From NCBI RefSeq assembly GCF_016745255.1, contig NZ_JADOEQ010000001.1, positions 310,001-374,000 of the forward strand: 64,000 nucleotides of DNA, written 5' to 3'. The position numbers and the translations under genes were made by a program. Source of the DNA: Enterococcus sp. BWR-S5 (GTDB lineage Bacteria; Bacillota; Bacilli; Lactobacillales; Enterococcaceae). Below are positions 17,331-26,364 of this stretch, in pieces (the first letter of the stretch is position 1; each line of letters starts with the position of its first letter). The notes beneath the pieces were generated by a model. The model did not search any database and was not told the DNA's origin. It saw nothing but the letters and a program-made list of their open reading frames with translations.

Positions 17331-17780
17331 ATGAGGAAGAAAGATCGGCATCGTATGATTGCCCGTCTGCTTGCGGACAACAATATACAAAAACAAGAAG
17401 ATTTCGTTGCACTGCTTCAGGAAAAAGGTGTTGAAGTCACCCAAGCAACAATCTCAAGAGACATCAAGGAAATGAAGCTGGTGAAGGTGCCTACTGCTGA
17501 CAATCGTTACCGTTACAGTATTCCTGTTGAAACAAAAGAGAACACGTCGCAGCGACTCGAAAAATTGATGAAAGAGGCATTTGTCTCTGTCGATCAAATG
17601 GAGAAATTTGTTGTTTTACATACAATTCCGGGAAACGCCAAAGCGTCAGCGGATTTAATCGAAAAACAGTATAAAGAGCAGCTGTTCGCAACAATCTGTG
17701 ACGATGATAGCATTCTGATGGTTGCAAGAACCGAGGAGAATGCAAAATTTCTAAGAGAAGAATTTTTCAAATACTTATAA
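17331..17780 (+). CDS. argR: Arginine repressor ArgR/AhrC
   Basis: 149-residue winged-helix regulator (TQATISRDIKEMKLVKV recognition region) with a C-terminal arginine-binding oligomerisation domain (TICDDDSILMVAR). It represses arginine synthesis and can activate catabolism with arginine as corepressor. In enterococci more than one paralogue is usual, so this one cannot be tied to the arcDT pair by position alone. AAAGGAG precedes ATG 17331; recN begins 20 bases after the stop. A possible promoter (TTTAAA-N17-TATGAT, 17267-17295) lies upstream. Confidence 0.92.
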   Translation: MRKKDRHRMIARLLADNNIQKQEDFVALLQEKGVEVTQATISRDIKEMKLVKVPTADNRYRYSIPVETKENTSQRLEKLMKEAFVSVDQMEKFVVLHTIPGNAKASADLIEKQYKEQLFATICDDDSILMVARTEENAKFLREEFFKYL

Positions 17781-17799
17781 TAATCAGAGGTGAATATAT

Positions 17800-19491
17800 A
17801 TGCTGCAGCAGCTTTCAGTAAAGAATTTTGCAATAATTTCTTCGCTTGAGCTTGAGTTTCAAAAGGGAATGACCGTGCTGACAGGTGAGACGGGCGCCGG
17901 GAAATCGATTATCATTGATGCTGTCGGTTTGTTGACTGGCGGCAGAGGCTCAAGTGACTTCATTCGTCAAGGGGCTTCGAAATGCACGCTGGAAGGCTTG
18001 TTTGCATTGCCTGAGCATCCTGAATTGGCTGGATTATTAGAAGAGCAGGGGATTGACCAAGATGAGGGTGTGCTGATCCTGCAACGGGATATCTTTTCGT
18101 CCGGAAAAAATATCTGCCGTGTCAATGGGCGAATTATCACGATTGCTATGCTTAGAAGAATCGGTGAATTTCTGGTCGATATTCATGGACAAAATGAGCA
18201 TCAGGAGCTGATGAATAGTGAGCGGCATTTAGGCATGCTTGACGATTTCGGAGGTGCCAAGCTTAGCGCGGTCAAAGCGAAATATGCCAGTGCGTATCAA
18301 GAATATCGTCAGCTGGAGAAAAAAGTAAGGAACCTGCAAACGAACGAAAAAGCATTTGCGCAACGATTGGATATGTTGCAGTTTCAAAGCAATGAGATTG
18401 CCGAAGCCAATCTTCAAGCTGGGGAAGAAGAAGCGCTGATTGAGGAACGGAATAAGCTAGCGAATTTTCAAAAAATCGCAGATGCTCTTTCAAGCAGCTA
18501 TGAGGCAATCAACAGTGAAGAGAATAGCAGTCTGGATAACATCGCCTATGCGATGAACGAAATGGCTACGATTGAGATGCTTGATCCGGATTATCAGTCA
18601 ATTTCAGAGGCCGTTCAAAATAGCTACTATCAGCTGCAAGAGGCTAGTGCCGATTTGGCTCGCCATCTTGGGCAGCTTGAACTGGATGAGAACCGTTTGA
18701 ATGATGTGGAAAATCGTTTAGAGTTAATTCGTCAATTGAAAAGAAAATATGGTGAGTCAATAGAGGCTGTTTTAGGTTATTATCAGGAGATTACCGAAGA
18801 GCTTGAAGAAAATGGTCTGCTGGATGGCAAAGCAGACGAGCTGGAGCAGATTCTTGTAGAAAAGCGGCAGCAGGTTCAAGTAATCGGTGAACAGCTTAGC
18901 GCGATAAGGAAAACAGCGGCAGCAGTACTGGAAAAAGATATTTTGAAAGAGCTGAAGGGTCTCTATATGGAGCGAACTGCCTTTGAAGTGAGATTTCTTG
19001 AGCAAGCAGAGACCGTATTAACGGAGGATGGCTTGGATAAAGTAGAATTTTATATTACCACGAATCCGGGAGAGCCGTTGAAGCCGTTAGTTAAGGTTGC
19101 TTCAGGAGGAGAGCTTTCGAGGGTGATGTTGGCATTGAAAACGATATTTTCTAAGACTCAGGGAATCACAAGTATTGTTTTTGATGAAGTGGATACAGGA
19201 GTCAGTGGTCGTGTAGCACAGGCGATTGCAGATAAGATTTACCAAATATCCAGCGATTCACAGGTTCTTTGTATCACTCATCTGCCGCAGGTGGCTGCTG
19301 TTGCAGACTATCAATACTTCATCTCAAAGAAAATTATTGATGGTCGCACGGAGACTAGAGTCAGTCGGTTATCAGGCGAAGAGCGGACGAAAGAAATTGC
19401 CCGCATGCTTGCCGGAAGTGAAATTACGCCTTTGACAATGGAGCATGCAAAAGAGCTGCTCAACATGGCGCAGAAAGAAAAACGTTCATAA
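17800..19491 (+). CDS. recN: DNA repair protein RecN
   Basis: 563-residue SMC-like ATPase that gathers at double-strand breaks and promotes end tethering for recombination. Walker A is GETGAGKSIIIDA near residue 32, the ABC signature is VASGGELSRVMLALK, and Walker B is SIVFDEVDTGVSG; between them runs a coiled coil of about 300 residues. AGAGGTGA precedes ATG 17800. It is likely cotranscribed with argR and ends in a terminator. Confidence 0.96.
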   Translation: MLQQLSVKNFAIISSLELEFQKGMTVLTGETGAGKSIIIDAVGLLTGGRGSSDFIRQGASKCTLEGLFALPEHPELAGLLEEQGIDQDEGVLILQRDIFSSGKNICRVNGRIITIAMLRRIGEFLVDIHGQNEHQELMNSERHLGMLDDFGGAKLSAVKAKYASAYQEYRQLEKKVRNLQTNEKAFAQRLDMLQFQSNEIAEANLQAGEEEALIEERNKLANFQKIADALSSSYEAINSEENSSLDNIAYAMNEMATIEMLDPDYQSISEAVQNSYYQLQEASADLARHLGQLELDENRLNDVENRLELIRQLKRKYGESIEAVLGYYQEITEELEENGLLDGKADELEQILVEKRQQVQVIGEQLSAIRKTAAAVLEKDILKELKGLYMERTAFEVRFLEQAETVLTEDGLDKVEFYITTNPGEPLKPLVKVASGGELSRVMLALKTIFSKTQGITSIVFDEVDTGVSGRVAQAIADKIYQISSDSQVLCITHLPQVAAVADYQYFISKKIIDGRTETRVSRLSGEERTKEIARMLAGSEITPLTMEHAKELLNMAQKEKRS

Positions 19492-19498
19492 AAAATAA

Positions 19499-19557
19499 AA
19501 AGTGCAAAACGAGAATATGACTGCTTACTGTCTTACTCTCGCTTTGCGCTTTTTTTA
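19499..19557 (+). terminator. Terminator after recN
   Basis: AAAGTGCAAAACGAGA pairs with TCTCGCTTTGCGCTTT (minor bulge), followed by a run of T; the middle holds a smaller stem. Confidence 0.85.
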
Positions 19558-19615
19558 GTTTTAAATGGAGATGGCACAACAAAAAAACTCTTTTTTCTCT
19601 ATTCTACCTATATTC

Positions 19616-19729
19616 TTATCTAAAAGTCGAAAATACGGTAACAAGCGTTGAACCGATAATGGCGATTAGCATCAGCCAAACAACTACTTTAGTGACTTTT
19701 GAGAATGTACTTGTTTTCTTTTTTTCCAT
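19616..19729 (-). CDS. DUF4044-type single-pass membrane microprotein (37 aa)
   Basis: Translating the minus strand from ATG 19729 gives 37 residues: a lysine-rich head (MEKKKTSTFSKVTK) and a hydrophobic helix (VVVWLMLIAIIGSTLVTVF) ending FSTFR. This matches the DUF4044 pattern found throughout Lactobacillales, a short basic head plus one membrane helix with a W-L-M-L core. AAAGGATG is upstream. Function is unknown. It lies downstream of the corA gene on the same strand, 63 bases after its stop. Confidence 0.72.
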   Translation of the reverse strand: MEKKKTSTFSKVTKVVVWLMLIAIIGSTLVTVFSTFR

Positions 19730-19792
19730 TATTATTCACATCCTTTGCCTTTTTATAGTTTACCCTCTTTTAAAAGAATCGGCAATACAAAA

Positions 19793-20749
19793 TTAGAGAA
19801 GATTCCTTTTCTTTAAGAAATAAATGACTGCTCCGCAAAGAAAGGAGGTAATAAAGAAAATCCAAAGAAAGGCATCTTCCCGGTTGGCAAAGGGAAGTTT
19901 AACGTTCATCCCGTAAATTCCGCCGATAATTGTAGGAATTGTCAGGACAATCGTCAAGGAGGTCAGTATCTTCATTACAATATTCAAATTGTTGGAAACA
20001 ATAGATGAGAAAGTGCTGCTGATTTGATCAACCAGCTTAAGCTGAATTCGGGTGGTGGTTAGCCCTTGCTTCATCTCTACAAGGATATCATGGAGATGCG
20101 GCAAATGATCAAAGGCATCTGGTCGTTCTCGGTCATCGTAAAGGCGCTTAATGACGTTAATATTTTCTGAGAGTGCCGATTCAAAATAAACCAGACTTTT
20201 TTGAATGTCCATCATTTGATAAAGCTGGCTGTTTTCTGTTGCAATTTTCAGCTCCCCTTCCAGGTGTCCAATTTCTGTAATGACCTTTGAGAGAAACCCG
20301 TTGTAACTTTTCGAAATCTCCCAAAGCAGCTGAAAGAGAAGTGTGCTGTGAACAGACAGCTCTGAACTTTGAAGCCCTGTTTCTTTTATTTTCTCGATAA
20401 AATCTGTTGGCTGATCAGTGATTGTAATAATTTTATTGTCCTTTGTCCGAATGACAGACATAGGATACGTATTCAGCTGCATATAACCGCTGGGGCTGAT
20501 GGACGCTTTAGGAAACTGAATCAGGATTAACGCAGAACGCTCGCTGATATCATGCCAATTGCCTTCAGAGCGGGCTTTCTCATTTTCATCAAGGACACTG
20601 GTTACGTAATCGGAAGGCAATTGATAGGTGGAAGTCAGGTAGTCAATCTCATCTTTGGAAGGAGCTTCTGCGATGAGCCATTTCACCTCGTTCGTATCCT
20701 TCTTTTCAGTGAGAAACTGCTGATTTTCTTTTTTTAAATAGGTAATCAA
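19793..20749 (-). CDS. corA: CorA-family divalent cation transporter, TTG start
   Basis: 318-residue CorA-like magnesium/cobalt channel: a large cytoplasmic alpha/beta domain (about 1-255) and two C-terminal membrane helices, with the selectivity signature YGMNVKLPF after the first helix and a short basic tail (KKRNLL). The start is TTG 20749, eight bases behind AAAGGAGG; no ATG suits this site. It is divergent from the DUF3397 gene. Confidence 0.9.
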   Translation of the reverse strand: MITYLKKENQQFLTEKKDTNEVKWLIAEAPSKDEIDYLTSTYQLPSDYVTSVLDENEKARSEGNWHDISERSALILIQFPKASISPSGYMQLNTYPMSVIRTKDNKIITITDQPTDFIEKIKETGLQSSELSVHSTLLFQLLWEISKSYNGFLSKVITEIGHLEGELKIATENSQLYQMMDIQKSLVYFESALSENINVIKRLYDDRERPDAFDHLPHLHDILVEMKQGLTTTRIQLKLVDQISSTFSSIVSNNLNIVMKILTSLTIVLTIPTIIGGIYGMNVKLPFANREDAFLWIFFITSFLCGAVIYFLKKRNLL

Positions 20750-20929
20750 TCGTACTGCCTCCTTTGGTTTTACTTATTATATCCATTATAAGCGATAAAT
20801 CTCTTGTTTAGTATCGGATTGCCTTGTAAAATAGTATTATTTAGGCATGAAGTTTTAAAGGAAATGAAACATGTATGTAAACTAAATAAAGTATATTTAA
20901 ATCAAGTGTTATGAAAGGAATTGTTTGGG

Positions 20930-21301
20930 ATGGTCTCTTTTTCAATTGTTATGCTTCTTTGGTATGTATTTCCGGTTGCGGTGTTGTTTGCAGCTAATTT
21001 CATTGTTTCACGGTTGGCGCTGGCAGAGCGTTACAAGGTCAAGTCACCGGATATTGCCATTCCATTTTTGTTGATTGGTCTGCATGTGTTGTCTAAGGAC
21101 ACCTATGGACAGACAATCATTCCCTACATGTTTATATCGATTTTACTATTAGGGATTTGTGTTGCTTTATTTCAAGCATATTACTATGGGGAGCTTATTT
21201 ACGGTCGCTTCTTCAAAATGTTCTGGCGATTGAACTTCTTATTGGTTCTATTGGTCTATGGATTTTTGATTTTGATGAATATCGGCCACTATTTGTTCTA
21301 A
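20930..21301 (+). CDS. DUF3397 membrane protein
   Basis: 123-residue protein with about four membrane helices (IVMLLWYVFPVAVLFAANF..., IAIPFLLIGLHVL, YMFISILLLGICVAL, LLVLLVYGFLILM). It has the DUF3397 arrangement and the position, directly before mraZ, seen in enterococci and lactobacilli. No function is known; the neighbourhood suggests a cell-envelope role. I start at ATG 20930, nine bases after AAAGGAA, rather than at TTG 20921. Confidence 0.75.
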   Translation: MVSFSIVMLLWYVFPVAVLFAANFIVSRLALAERYKVKSPDIAIPFLLIGLHVLSKDTYGQTIIPYMFISILLLGICVALFQAYYYGELIYGRFFKMFWRLNFLLVLLVYGFLILMNIGHYLF

Positions 21302-21425
21302 AACGGGAGTTAATAGAGAAATCGTATGATAAAGACAATGGTTACGTTTTCTTGTGTAAAAATAAAAAGGTCAAATATTACAAACTTTTTAAATAACAAT
21401 TAATTGGGGGAAGTTTTCTTGTTTT

Positions 21426-21455
21426 AAGTGGTAGAAAGTGGTGGAATGTGGTAGA
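21426..21455 (+). promoter_or_regulatory. MraZ-binding direct repeats upstream of mraZ
   Basis: Three direct repeats in exact 10-base period: AAGTGGTAGA, AAGTGGTGGA and ATGTGGTAGA, ending 36 bases before the mraZ start. A fourth AAGTGG occurs at 21467, near the same phase two turns further. Ten-base-phased GTGG-type repeats are the known operator design of MraZ, which represses its own dcw operon. Confidence 0.78.
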
Positions 21456-21491
21456 CTGTTTCTATCAAGTGGAAAAGCGGGGAAATCAGCT

Positions 21492-21923
21492 ATGTTGATG
21501 GGCGAATTTCAACATAATATTGATGCCAAAGGCAGATTAATCGTTCCAGCCAAACTTCGAGATGAACTTGGAGAAAAGTTTATTGTTACAAGAGGGATGG
21601 ATGGGTGCTTGTTTGGCTATCCATTATCAGAATGGGAAATATTAGAAGAGAAGTTGAAAGAAATGCCGTTAGCAAAGAAAGATGCCCGTACTTTCGTCCG
21701 CTTTTTTTATTCTGCTGCTACAGAGTGTGAAGTCGATAAACAGGGAAGAATTAATATCCCGGCGACATTGAGGACACACGGAAACCTTGAAAAGGGTTGT
21801 GTGATTATCGGCGTATCTAATCGCATCGAAATATGGGATGAAGAACGTTGGAGAGCATTTTCAGCTGAAGCAGAAGAGAACTTTGACGAGATTGCAGAGA
21901 CAATGATTGATTTTGGTTTTTAA
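21492..21923 (+). CDS. mraZ: Transcriptional regulator MraZ
   Basis: 143-residue protein with two SpoVT-AbrB-like halves, each with the DxxGR signature ([17 protein letters not shown] and [17 protein letters not shown]). MraZ forms rings that bind the repeats upstream and regulate the dcw cluster. The frame is open from 21438, but the conserved N-terminus [15 protein letters not shown] fixes ATG 21492; its binding site (GGGGA) is modest. The rsmH gene follows after 15 bases. Confidence 0.95.
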   Translation: MLMGEFQHNIDAKGRLIVPAKLRDELGEKFIVTRGMDGCLFGYPLSEWEILEEKLKEMPLAKKDARTFVRFFYSAATECEVDKQGRINIPATLRTHGNLEKGCVIIGVSNRIEIWDEERWRAFSAEAEENFDEIAETMIDFGF

Positions 21924-21938
21924 GGATGAGGAGCAAAG

Positions 21939-22889
21939 ATGGTGGAGTTTCAGCATTATACTGTGATGTTAAAAGAAACAGTAGATGGATTGGCAATTAA
22001 AAAAAATGGGATTTATGTCGATTGCACACTTGGTGGAGCAGGACATAGTGAGTATTTGTTATCCCAGTTAGATGAAACCGGTCATCTGTATGCATTCGAT
22101 CAAGATCAGAAGGCATTGGATTTTGCAGCACAGCGATTAAAAAAATATGTTGATAAGGGTATGGTCACGTTTGTCAAATCAAATTTTCGTTATTTGAAAG
22201 ACAGGCTGGCTGATTTTAATGTGTATAGTGTTGATGGTGTGCTTTATGATTTGGGCGTATCTTCTCCTCAATTGGATGAAGCAGAACGCGGATTCAGCTA
22301 TCATAAGGATGCGCCGCTGGATATGCGGATGGATCAGAGTGCTGATTTGAGTGCCTATCAAGTTGTAAATACCTATTCCTATCAGGAACTGGTAAAGATT
22401 TTTTTCCGTTATGGAGAAGAAAAATTTTCGAAGCAAATTGCCAGAGAGATTGAGCGTGTTCGCGAGAAACAGGCAATCGAAACAACTGGAGAGCTGGTAG
22501 ATATTATCAAAACGGCTATTCCGGCACCTGCAAGACGTAATGGCGGACATCCTGCCAAACGTGTTTTTCAGGCGATACGAATTGCTGTGAACGATGAACT
22601 AAGTGTGGTTGAAGAATCTTTGGAGCAGGCGATTGAGCTACTGGATCTGAATGGTCGGATCAGCGTCATTACATTTCACTCACTAGAGGATAGAATCGTA
22701 AAGACGATGTTCAAGGAATATAGTTCAGTGAAGGATTTACCGCCGGGGCTTCCTATGATACCCGATGAGTTTCAGCCGGAATTGAAGGTAGTTAACAGAA
22801 AACCGATTTTACCAAGTGAAGAAGAATTAGAAGAAAACAATCGTTCCAGAAGCGCTAAGCTGCGAATTGCGGAACGAATAAAAAAGTAA
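21939..22889 (+). CDS. rsmH: 16S rRNA m4C1402 methyltransferase RsmH
   Basis: 316-residue SAM-dependent methyltransferase (formerly MraW) that N4-methylates C1402 of 16S rRNA. Visible are [13 protein letters not shown], the SAM loop [56 protein letters not shown] and [27 protein letters not shown] precedes ATG 21939. A 149-base gap before ftsL contains an inverted GCGGATT/AATCCGC pair but no gene. Confidence 0.97.
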   Translation: MVEFQHYTVMLKETVDGLAIKKNGIYVDCTLGGAGHSEYLLSQLDETGHLYAFDQDQKALDFAAQRLKKYVDKGMVTFVKSNFRYLKDRLADFNVYSVDGVLYDLGVSSPQLDEAERGFSYHKDAPLDMRMDQSADLSAYQVVNTYSYQELVKIFFRYGEEKFSKQIAREIERVREKQAIETTGELVDIIKTAIPAPARRNGGHPAKRVFQAIRIAVNDELSVVEESLEQAIELLDLNGRISVITFHSLEDRIVKTMFKEYSSVKDLPPGLPMIPDEFQPELKVVNRKPILPSEEELEENNRSRSAKLRIAERIKK

Positions 22890-23038
22890 ACTATATAGAG
22901 CGGATTACTTATTGAATCAGTTTTATATTCAATTGCAGCGGATGAAAGCAATCCGCAAGTTACATAAAAAAGGTCATTTAGTGACGTAACAGAAAGTTGT
23001 ACGTTGTAATATATTTTAGAGGATGAGGAGGGCAGAAC

Positions 23039-23443
23039 ATGGCTGAGTTGAAGAAATATGAAGAAACACATTATGATATGCAAATTATCGACGAAGCCGT
23101 GGTTGAAACAGAAGCGCCTGCAAAAAAGGCTGAAGCTGCTGACGACTTGCTCTATTCACCGAAACGACGTCTGAGGAACGTGTCATTGTTTGAAAAATTT
23201 TTGTCCGTGTTACTGTTGGCTGCTGTGATTAGTATTGCTGTGCTGACAATTCAAGTAAGGACAGCAATTGTTCAGACAACCAATGAAATCACGGATGCTC
23301 AGGCTGAGATCACTCAAAAAGAAGAAACGACCTTAAAACTTGAACAGGAAAGAAACGAACTGTCTAAAGCAGAGCGAATCAAAGATATTGCTGGAAAACA
23401 GGGGCTTTCAGAAAACGACGGAAACTTAAGGAAAGTGAATTAA
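23039..23443 (+). CDS. ftsL: Cell division protein FtsL
   Basis: 134-residue bitopic divisome protein: a charged cytoplasmic part (1-60), one membrane helix (FLSVLLLAAVISIAVLTIQV) and an extracellular coiled coil (TNEITDAQAEITQKEETTLKLEQERNEL). It bridges DivIB/DivIC and the septal synthase. The pbp2x gene begins one base after its stop. GAGGAGGG precedes ATG 23039. Confidence 0.9.
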   Translation: MAELKKYEETHYDMQIIDEAVVETEAPAKKAEAADDLLYSPKRRLRNVSLFEKFLSVLLLAAVISIAVLTIQVRTAIVQTTNEITDAQAEITQKEETTLKLEQERNELSKAERIKDIAGKQGLSENDGNLRKVN

Positions 23444-23444
23444 T

Positions 23445-25349
23445 ATGAGCGTAAGAAATAGAATCAAGATGTTTATTCGTAAAAAGAATTTAAATCCAAT
23501 GAACAATCGCAAAAAAGTAGGCATTATTCTATTTGCTACAAGTATTGGGTTGTTCTTTTTGTTTGCATTCAGATTATCTTATATCATCGGTACCGGTAAG
23601 GTTGCCGGTATTTCTTTGAAAGAAAAAACAGAAGAGCTTTATAATGGCAGCACCGTAATCAAAGCAAAAAGAGGGTCAATCTTGGATCGAAATGGTCAGG
23701 TGATTGCAGAAGATGCCACCTCCTACTCTCTCTATGCGGTTCTATCAGAAGATTTTTTAGGGCAGGATAAGAAAAAATTATACGCTCAGAAAAAAGATTT
23801 CGACGCAATTGCTACTGTCTTGGCGAATAATACCGATTTAAGCAAAGAAGATGCATTGAAATACTTAAATAGTGGTACGAATGAAGATGGCACAACCAAA
23901 TTTCAAGTAGAGTTTGGAACAAGCGGAAAAAACCTGACACTCGAAAAGAAGCAGAATATTGAAGCTGCACTAGAGGAACAAGGGATTGAAGGAATCTACT
24001 TTGAGGATCACCCGGATCGTATTTATCCTAACGGTGTTTTTGCTTCTCATCTTATCGGCTACACGGATTTAGCGAATAAGGATGATGAATCTGTCGGTCT
24101 GACTGGAATGATGGGAATTGAAAGTGCCTATAACGATGTTTTAAGCGGTACTGACGGGAAAATTGATTACCAAAAAGATGTAAACGGCAACCCTGTTCCG
24201 GGAACAGTAGTAGAGGAAAGCCAGGTACAGGATGGCCAAGACATTGTAACAACACTAGATATTCGTTTGCAAACGCGTTTGGAAAGTTTGCTTGATCCTT
24301 TTGTAGAAAAATTTGAACCCAAAGAATTGACTGCCGTTTTAATGGAAGCGAAGACTGGCGATATTGTTGCCATGTCTCAACGTCCATCCTTTGAACCTGA
24401 AACAAAAGAAGGCTTGGAGTTGTGGCGTAATCTTTTAGTAGAAGATAAGTATGAACCAGGATCAACAATTAAGATTATTACTTCTGCTGCTGCCATTCAA
24501 GAGGGTGTTTTCAACCCAACTGAAACTTTTGCTTATCCTTATGGGGGCGTGGTTCTCGATGATACGCCTGGAAATGAAACAGTCGTTAATGACTGGGATA
24601 AAGGCGAAAAAGGGACGTTGAATTTCCGACAGGCTATTTCATGGTCCAGTAACGTTGGGATGCTTGAGCTTGAACGACGTATGGGTGGAGCTAAATGGCA
24701 AGAATACTTGAAGAAATTTGGATTTGGCGAATCGACAAATTCAGGCTTAGAGGCAGAGTCTCCCGGCCATCTTCCAACTGATAATACAGTCGATCAGGCA
24801 ATGTCTGCGTTTGGTCAAGCTGTTTCAGTAACGAATTTTCAAATGATGCAGGCATTTAGTGCTTTCGCTAATGATGGCACAATGCTTAAGCCGCAATATA
24901 TAAAAGAGATTGTAAATCCTCAAACAGGGGAAAAGGAAGTAACGCAAAGAGAAGAAGTGGGGACACCGGTGAGTGCACAAGCAGTTAACGATGTTCGGAC
25001 ATACATGATAGATACTGTAGAAGATCCAACTTATGGGATTGCTTATGATGTTTATACTGTACCGGGCTACCGAGTTGCTGCTAAAACAGGAACGGCGCAA
25101 ATTACAGATGAAGACACAGGTGTTTATCTGACTGGACCAACAGACTATCTTTATTCTGTTGTTGAAATGGTACCGGCTGAAAATCCTGAGTATATTCTCT
25201 ATATAACAGCGAAAAGACCAAATACAGATTACAATAAAACATCATTGGCTGAAATTGCCAACCCATTAATGAAATTGGCAATGGAGATCAAGTCAACAGA
25301 TGTAGATACACAAGCAGCAGACACAACTGTCGCTGAAGGAACTGAATAA
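23445..25349 (+). CDS. Class B penicillin-binding protein (PBP2x/FtsI type), without PASTA
   Basis: 634-residue septal transpeptidase, partner of FtsW. One membrane helix near residue 30 (VGIILFATSIGLFFLFAF) is followed by a dimerisation domain (GSILDRNGQVIAED) and a transpeptidase domain with STIK (Ser340 nucleophile, Lys343), SSN (401-403) and KTG (547-549). The chain ends about 85 residues after KTG with an acidic tail (TTVAEGTE), at the end of the transpeptidase fold. The two PASTA domains of streptococcal PBP2x are absent, and no frameshift is seen before mraY. It is translationally close to ftsL. Confidence 0.93.
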   Translation: MSVRNRIKMFIRKKNLNPMNNRKKVGIILFATSIGLFFLFAFRLSYIIGTGKVAGISLKEKTEELYNGSTVIKAKRGSILDRNGQVIAEDATSYSLYAVLSEDFLGQDKKKLYAQKKDFDAIATVLANNTDLSKEDALKYLNSGTNEDGTTKFQVEFGTSGKNLTLEKKQNIEAALEEQGIEGIYFEDHPDRIYPNGVFASHLIGYTDLANKDDESVGLTGMMGIESAYNDVLSGTDGKIDYQKDVNGNPVPGTVVEESQVQDGQDIVTTLDIRLQTRLESLLDPFVEKFEPKELTAVLMEAKTGDIVAMSQRPSFEPETKEGLELWRNLLVEDKYEPGSTIKIITSAAAIQEGVFNPTETFAYPYGGVVLDDTPGNETVVNDWDKGEKGTLNFRQAISWSSNVGMLELERRMGGAKWQEYLKKFGFGESTNSGLEAESPGHLPTDNTVDQAMSAFGQAVSVTNFQMMQAFSAFANDGTMLKPQYIKEIVNPQTGEKEVTQREEVGTPVSAQAVNDVRTYMIDTVEDPTYGIAYDVYTVPGYRVAAKTGTAQITDEDTGVYLTGPTDYLYSVVEMVPAENPEYILYITAKRPNTDYNKTSLAEIANPLMKLAMEIKSTDVDTQAADTTVAEGTE

Positions 25350-25378
25350 TGAGTTTGAAGTGAATTAGGAGAGATAAT

Positions 25379-26344
25379 ATGGAGTGGACACAGATTTTTA
25401 TTCCCATAGCGGTCAGCTTTGCGCTGACTGTTTCAATCATGCCGATGTTTATTGGCTATTTTCAAATGAAAAAACAAGGACAGGTAACAAGAGAAGAAGG
25501 CCCGACTTGGCATAATGTCAAATCAGGAACCCCAACGATGGGCGGAGCTGTTTTCTTAACAGCGGCGTTTATCACTACCTTGATTGCCGGAATATGGTTG
25601 AAGCAGTTGACATCTTCTGTGTTGGTTTTATTATTCATCCTCGTTTTGTACGGCTTGCTAGGATTTTTAGATGATTTCATTAAAATATTCAAGAAGAGAA
25701 ATATGGGGCTTAACTCGAAGCAAAAATTAGTTGGACAGATTTTAGGCGGCATCGTCTTTTACTTAGTCTATCGAATGGACAATCTACCCGACAGTCTGAA
25801 TTTGTTTGGACTGGTAGAATTACCCTTGGGCATCTTTTACGGAGCCTTTATTATTGTCTGGCTTGTCGGCTTCTCCAATGCAGTAAATCTAACCGATGGA
25901 ATTGATGGTCTGGTTTCAGGTCTGGGGACAATTTCATTTGGAACATATGCAATTATTGCTTGGAAGCAGCAGCAATTTGATGTAGTCATTGTTTGTTTAA
26001 GTGTTATTGGCGGCTTGTTGGGATTTTTCCCATACAACAAAAAACCGGCAAAAATATTTATGGGTGATGTTGGTTCGCTTGCCTTGGGTGGTTTACTGGC
26101 AGCTATCTCAATTATGCTGAGACAGGAATGGACGCTGCTGCTGATTGGTTTAGTCTATGTAATTGAAACAGCGAGTGTGATGCTGCAAGTATTTTCTTTT
26201 AAAGTATTTGGAAAACGTATTTTCAAGATGTCTCCGATCCACCATCACTTTGAAATGAGTGGTTGGACGGAATGGAAGATTGATATTGTGTTTTGGTTGA
26301 CTAGCTTAATCTGTTCCGGGATTACGCTTTGGATTATTTTCTAA
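25379..26344 (+). CDS. mraY: Phospho-MurNAc-pentapeptide translocase MraY
   Basis: 321-residue, ten-helix membrane enzyme that joins UDP-MurNAc-pentapeptide to undecaprenyl phosphate, forming lipid I. Signatures: [36 protein letters not shown] with the DD pair, [25 protein letters not shown], and the histidine cluster PIHHHFE. GGAGAG precedes ATG 25379. Confidence 0.97.
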   Translation: MEWTQIFIPIAVSFALTVSIMPMFIGYFQMKKQGQVTREEGPTWHNVKSGTPTMGGAVFLTAAFITTLIAGIWLKQLTSSVLVLLFILVLYGLLGFLDDFIKIFKKRNMGLNSKQKLVGQILGGIVFYLVYRMDNLPDSLNLFGLVELPLGIFYGAFIIVWLVGFSNAVNLTDGIDGLVSGLGTISFGTYAIIAWKQQQFDVVIVCLSVIGGLLGFFPYNKKPAKIFMGDVGSLALGGLLAAISIMLRQEWTLLLIGLVYVIETASVMLQVFSFKVFGKRIFKMSPIHHHFEMSGWTEWKIDIVFWLTSLICSGITLWIIF

Positions 26345-26364
26345 GGAAGCGAAGGGGATTCATC

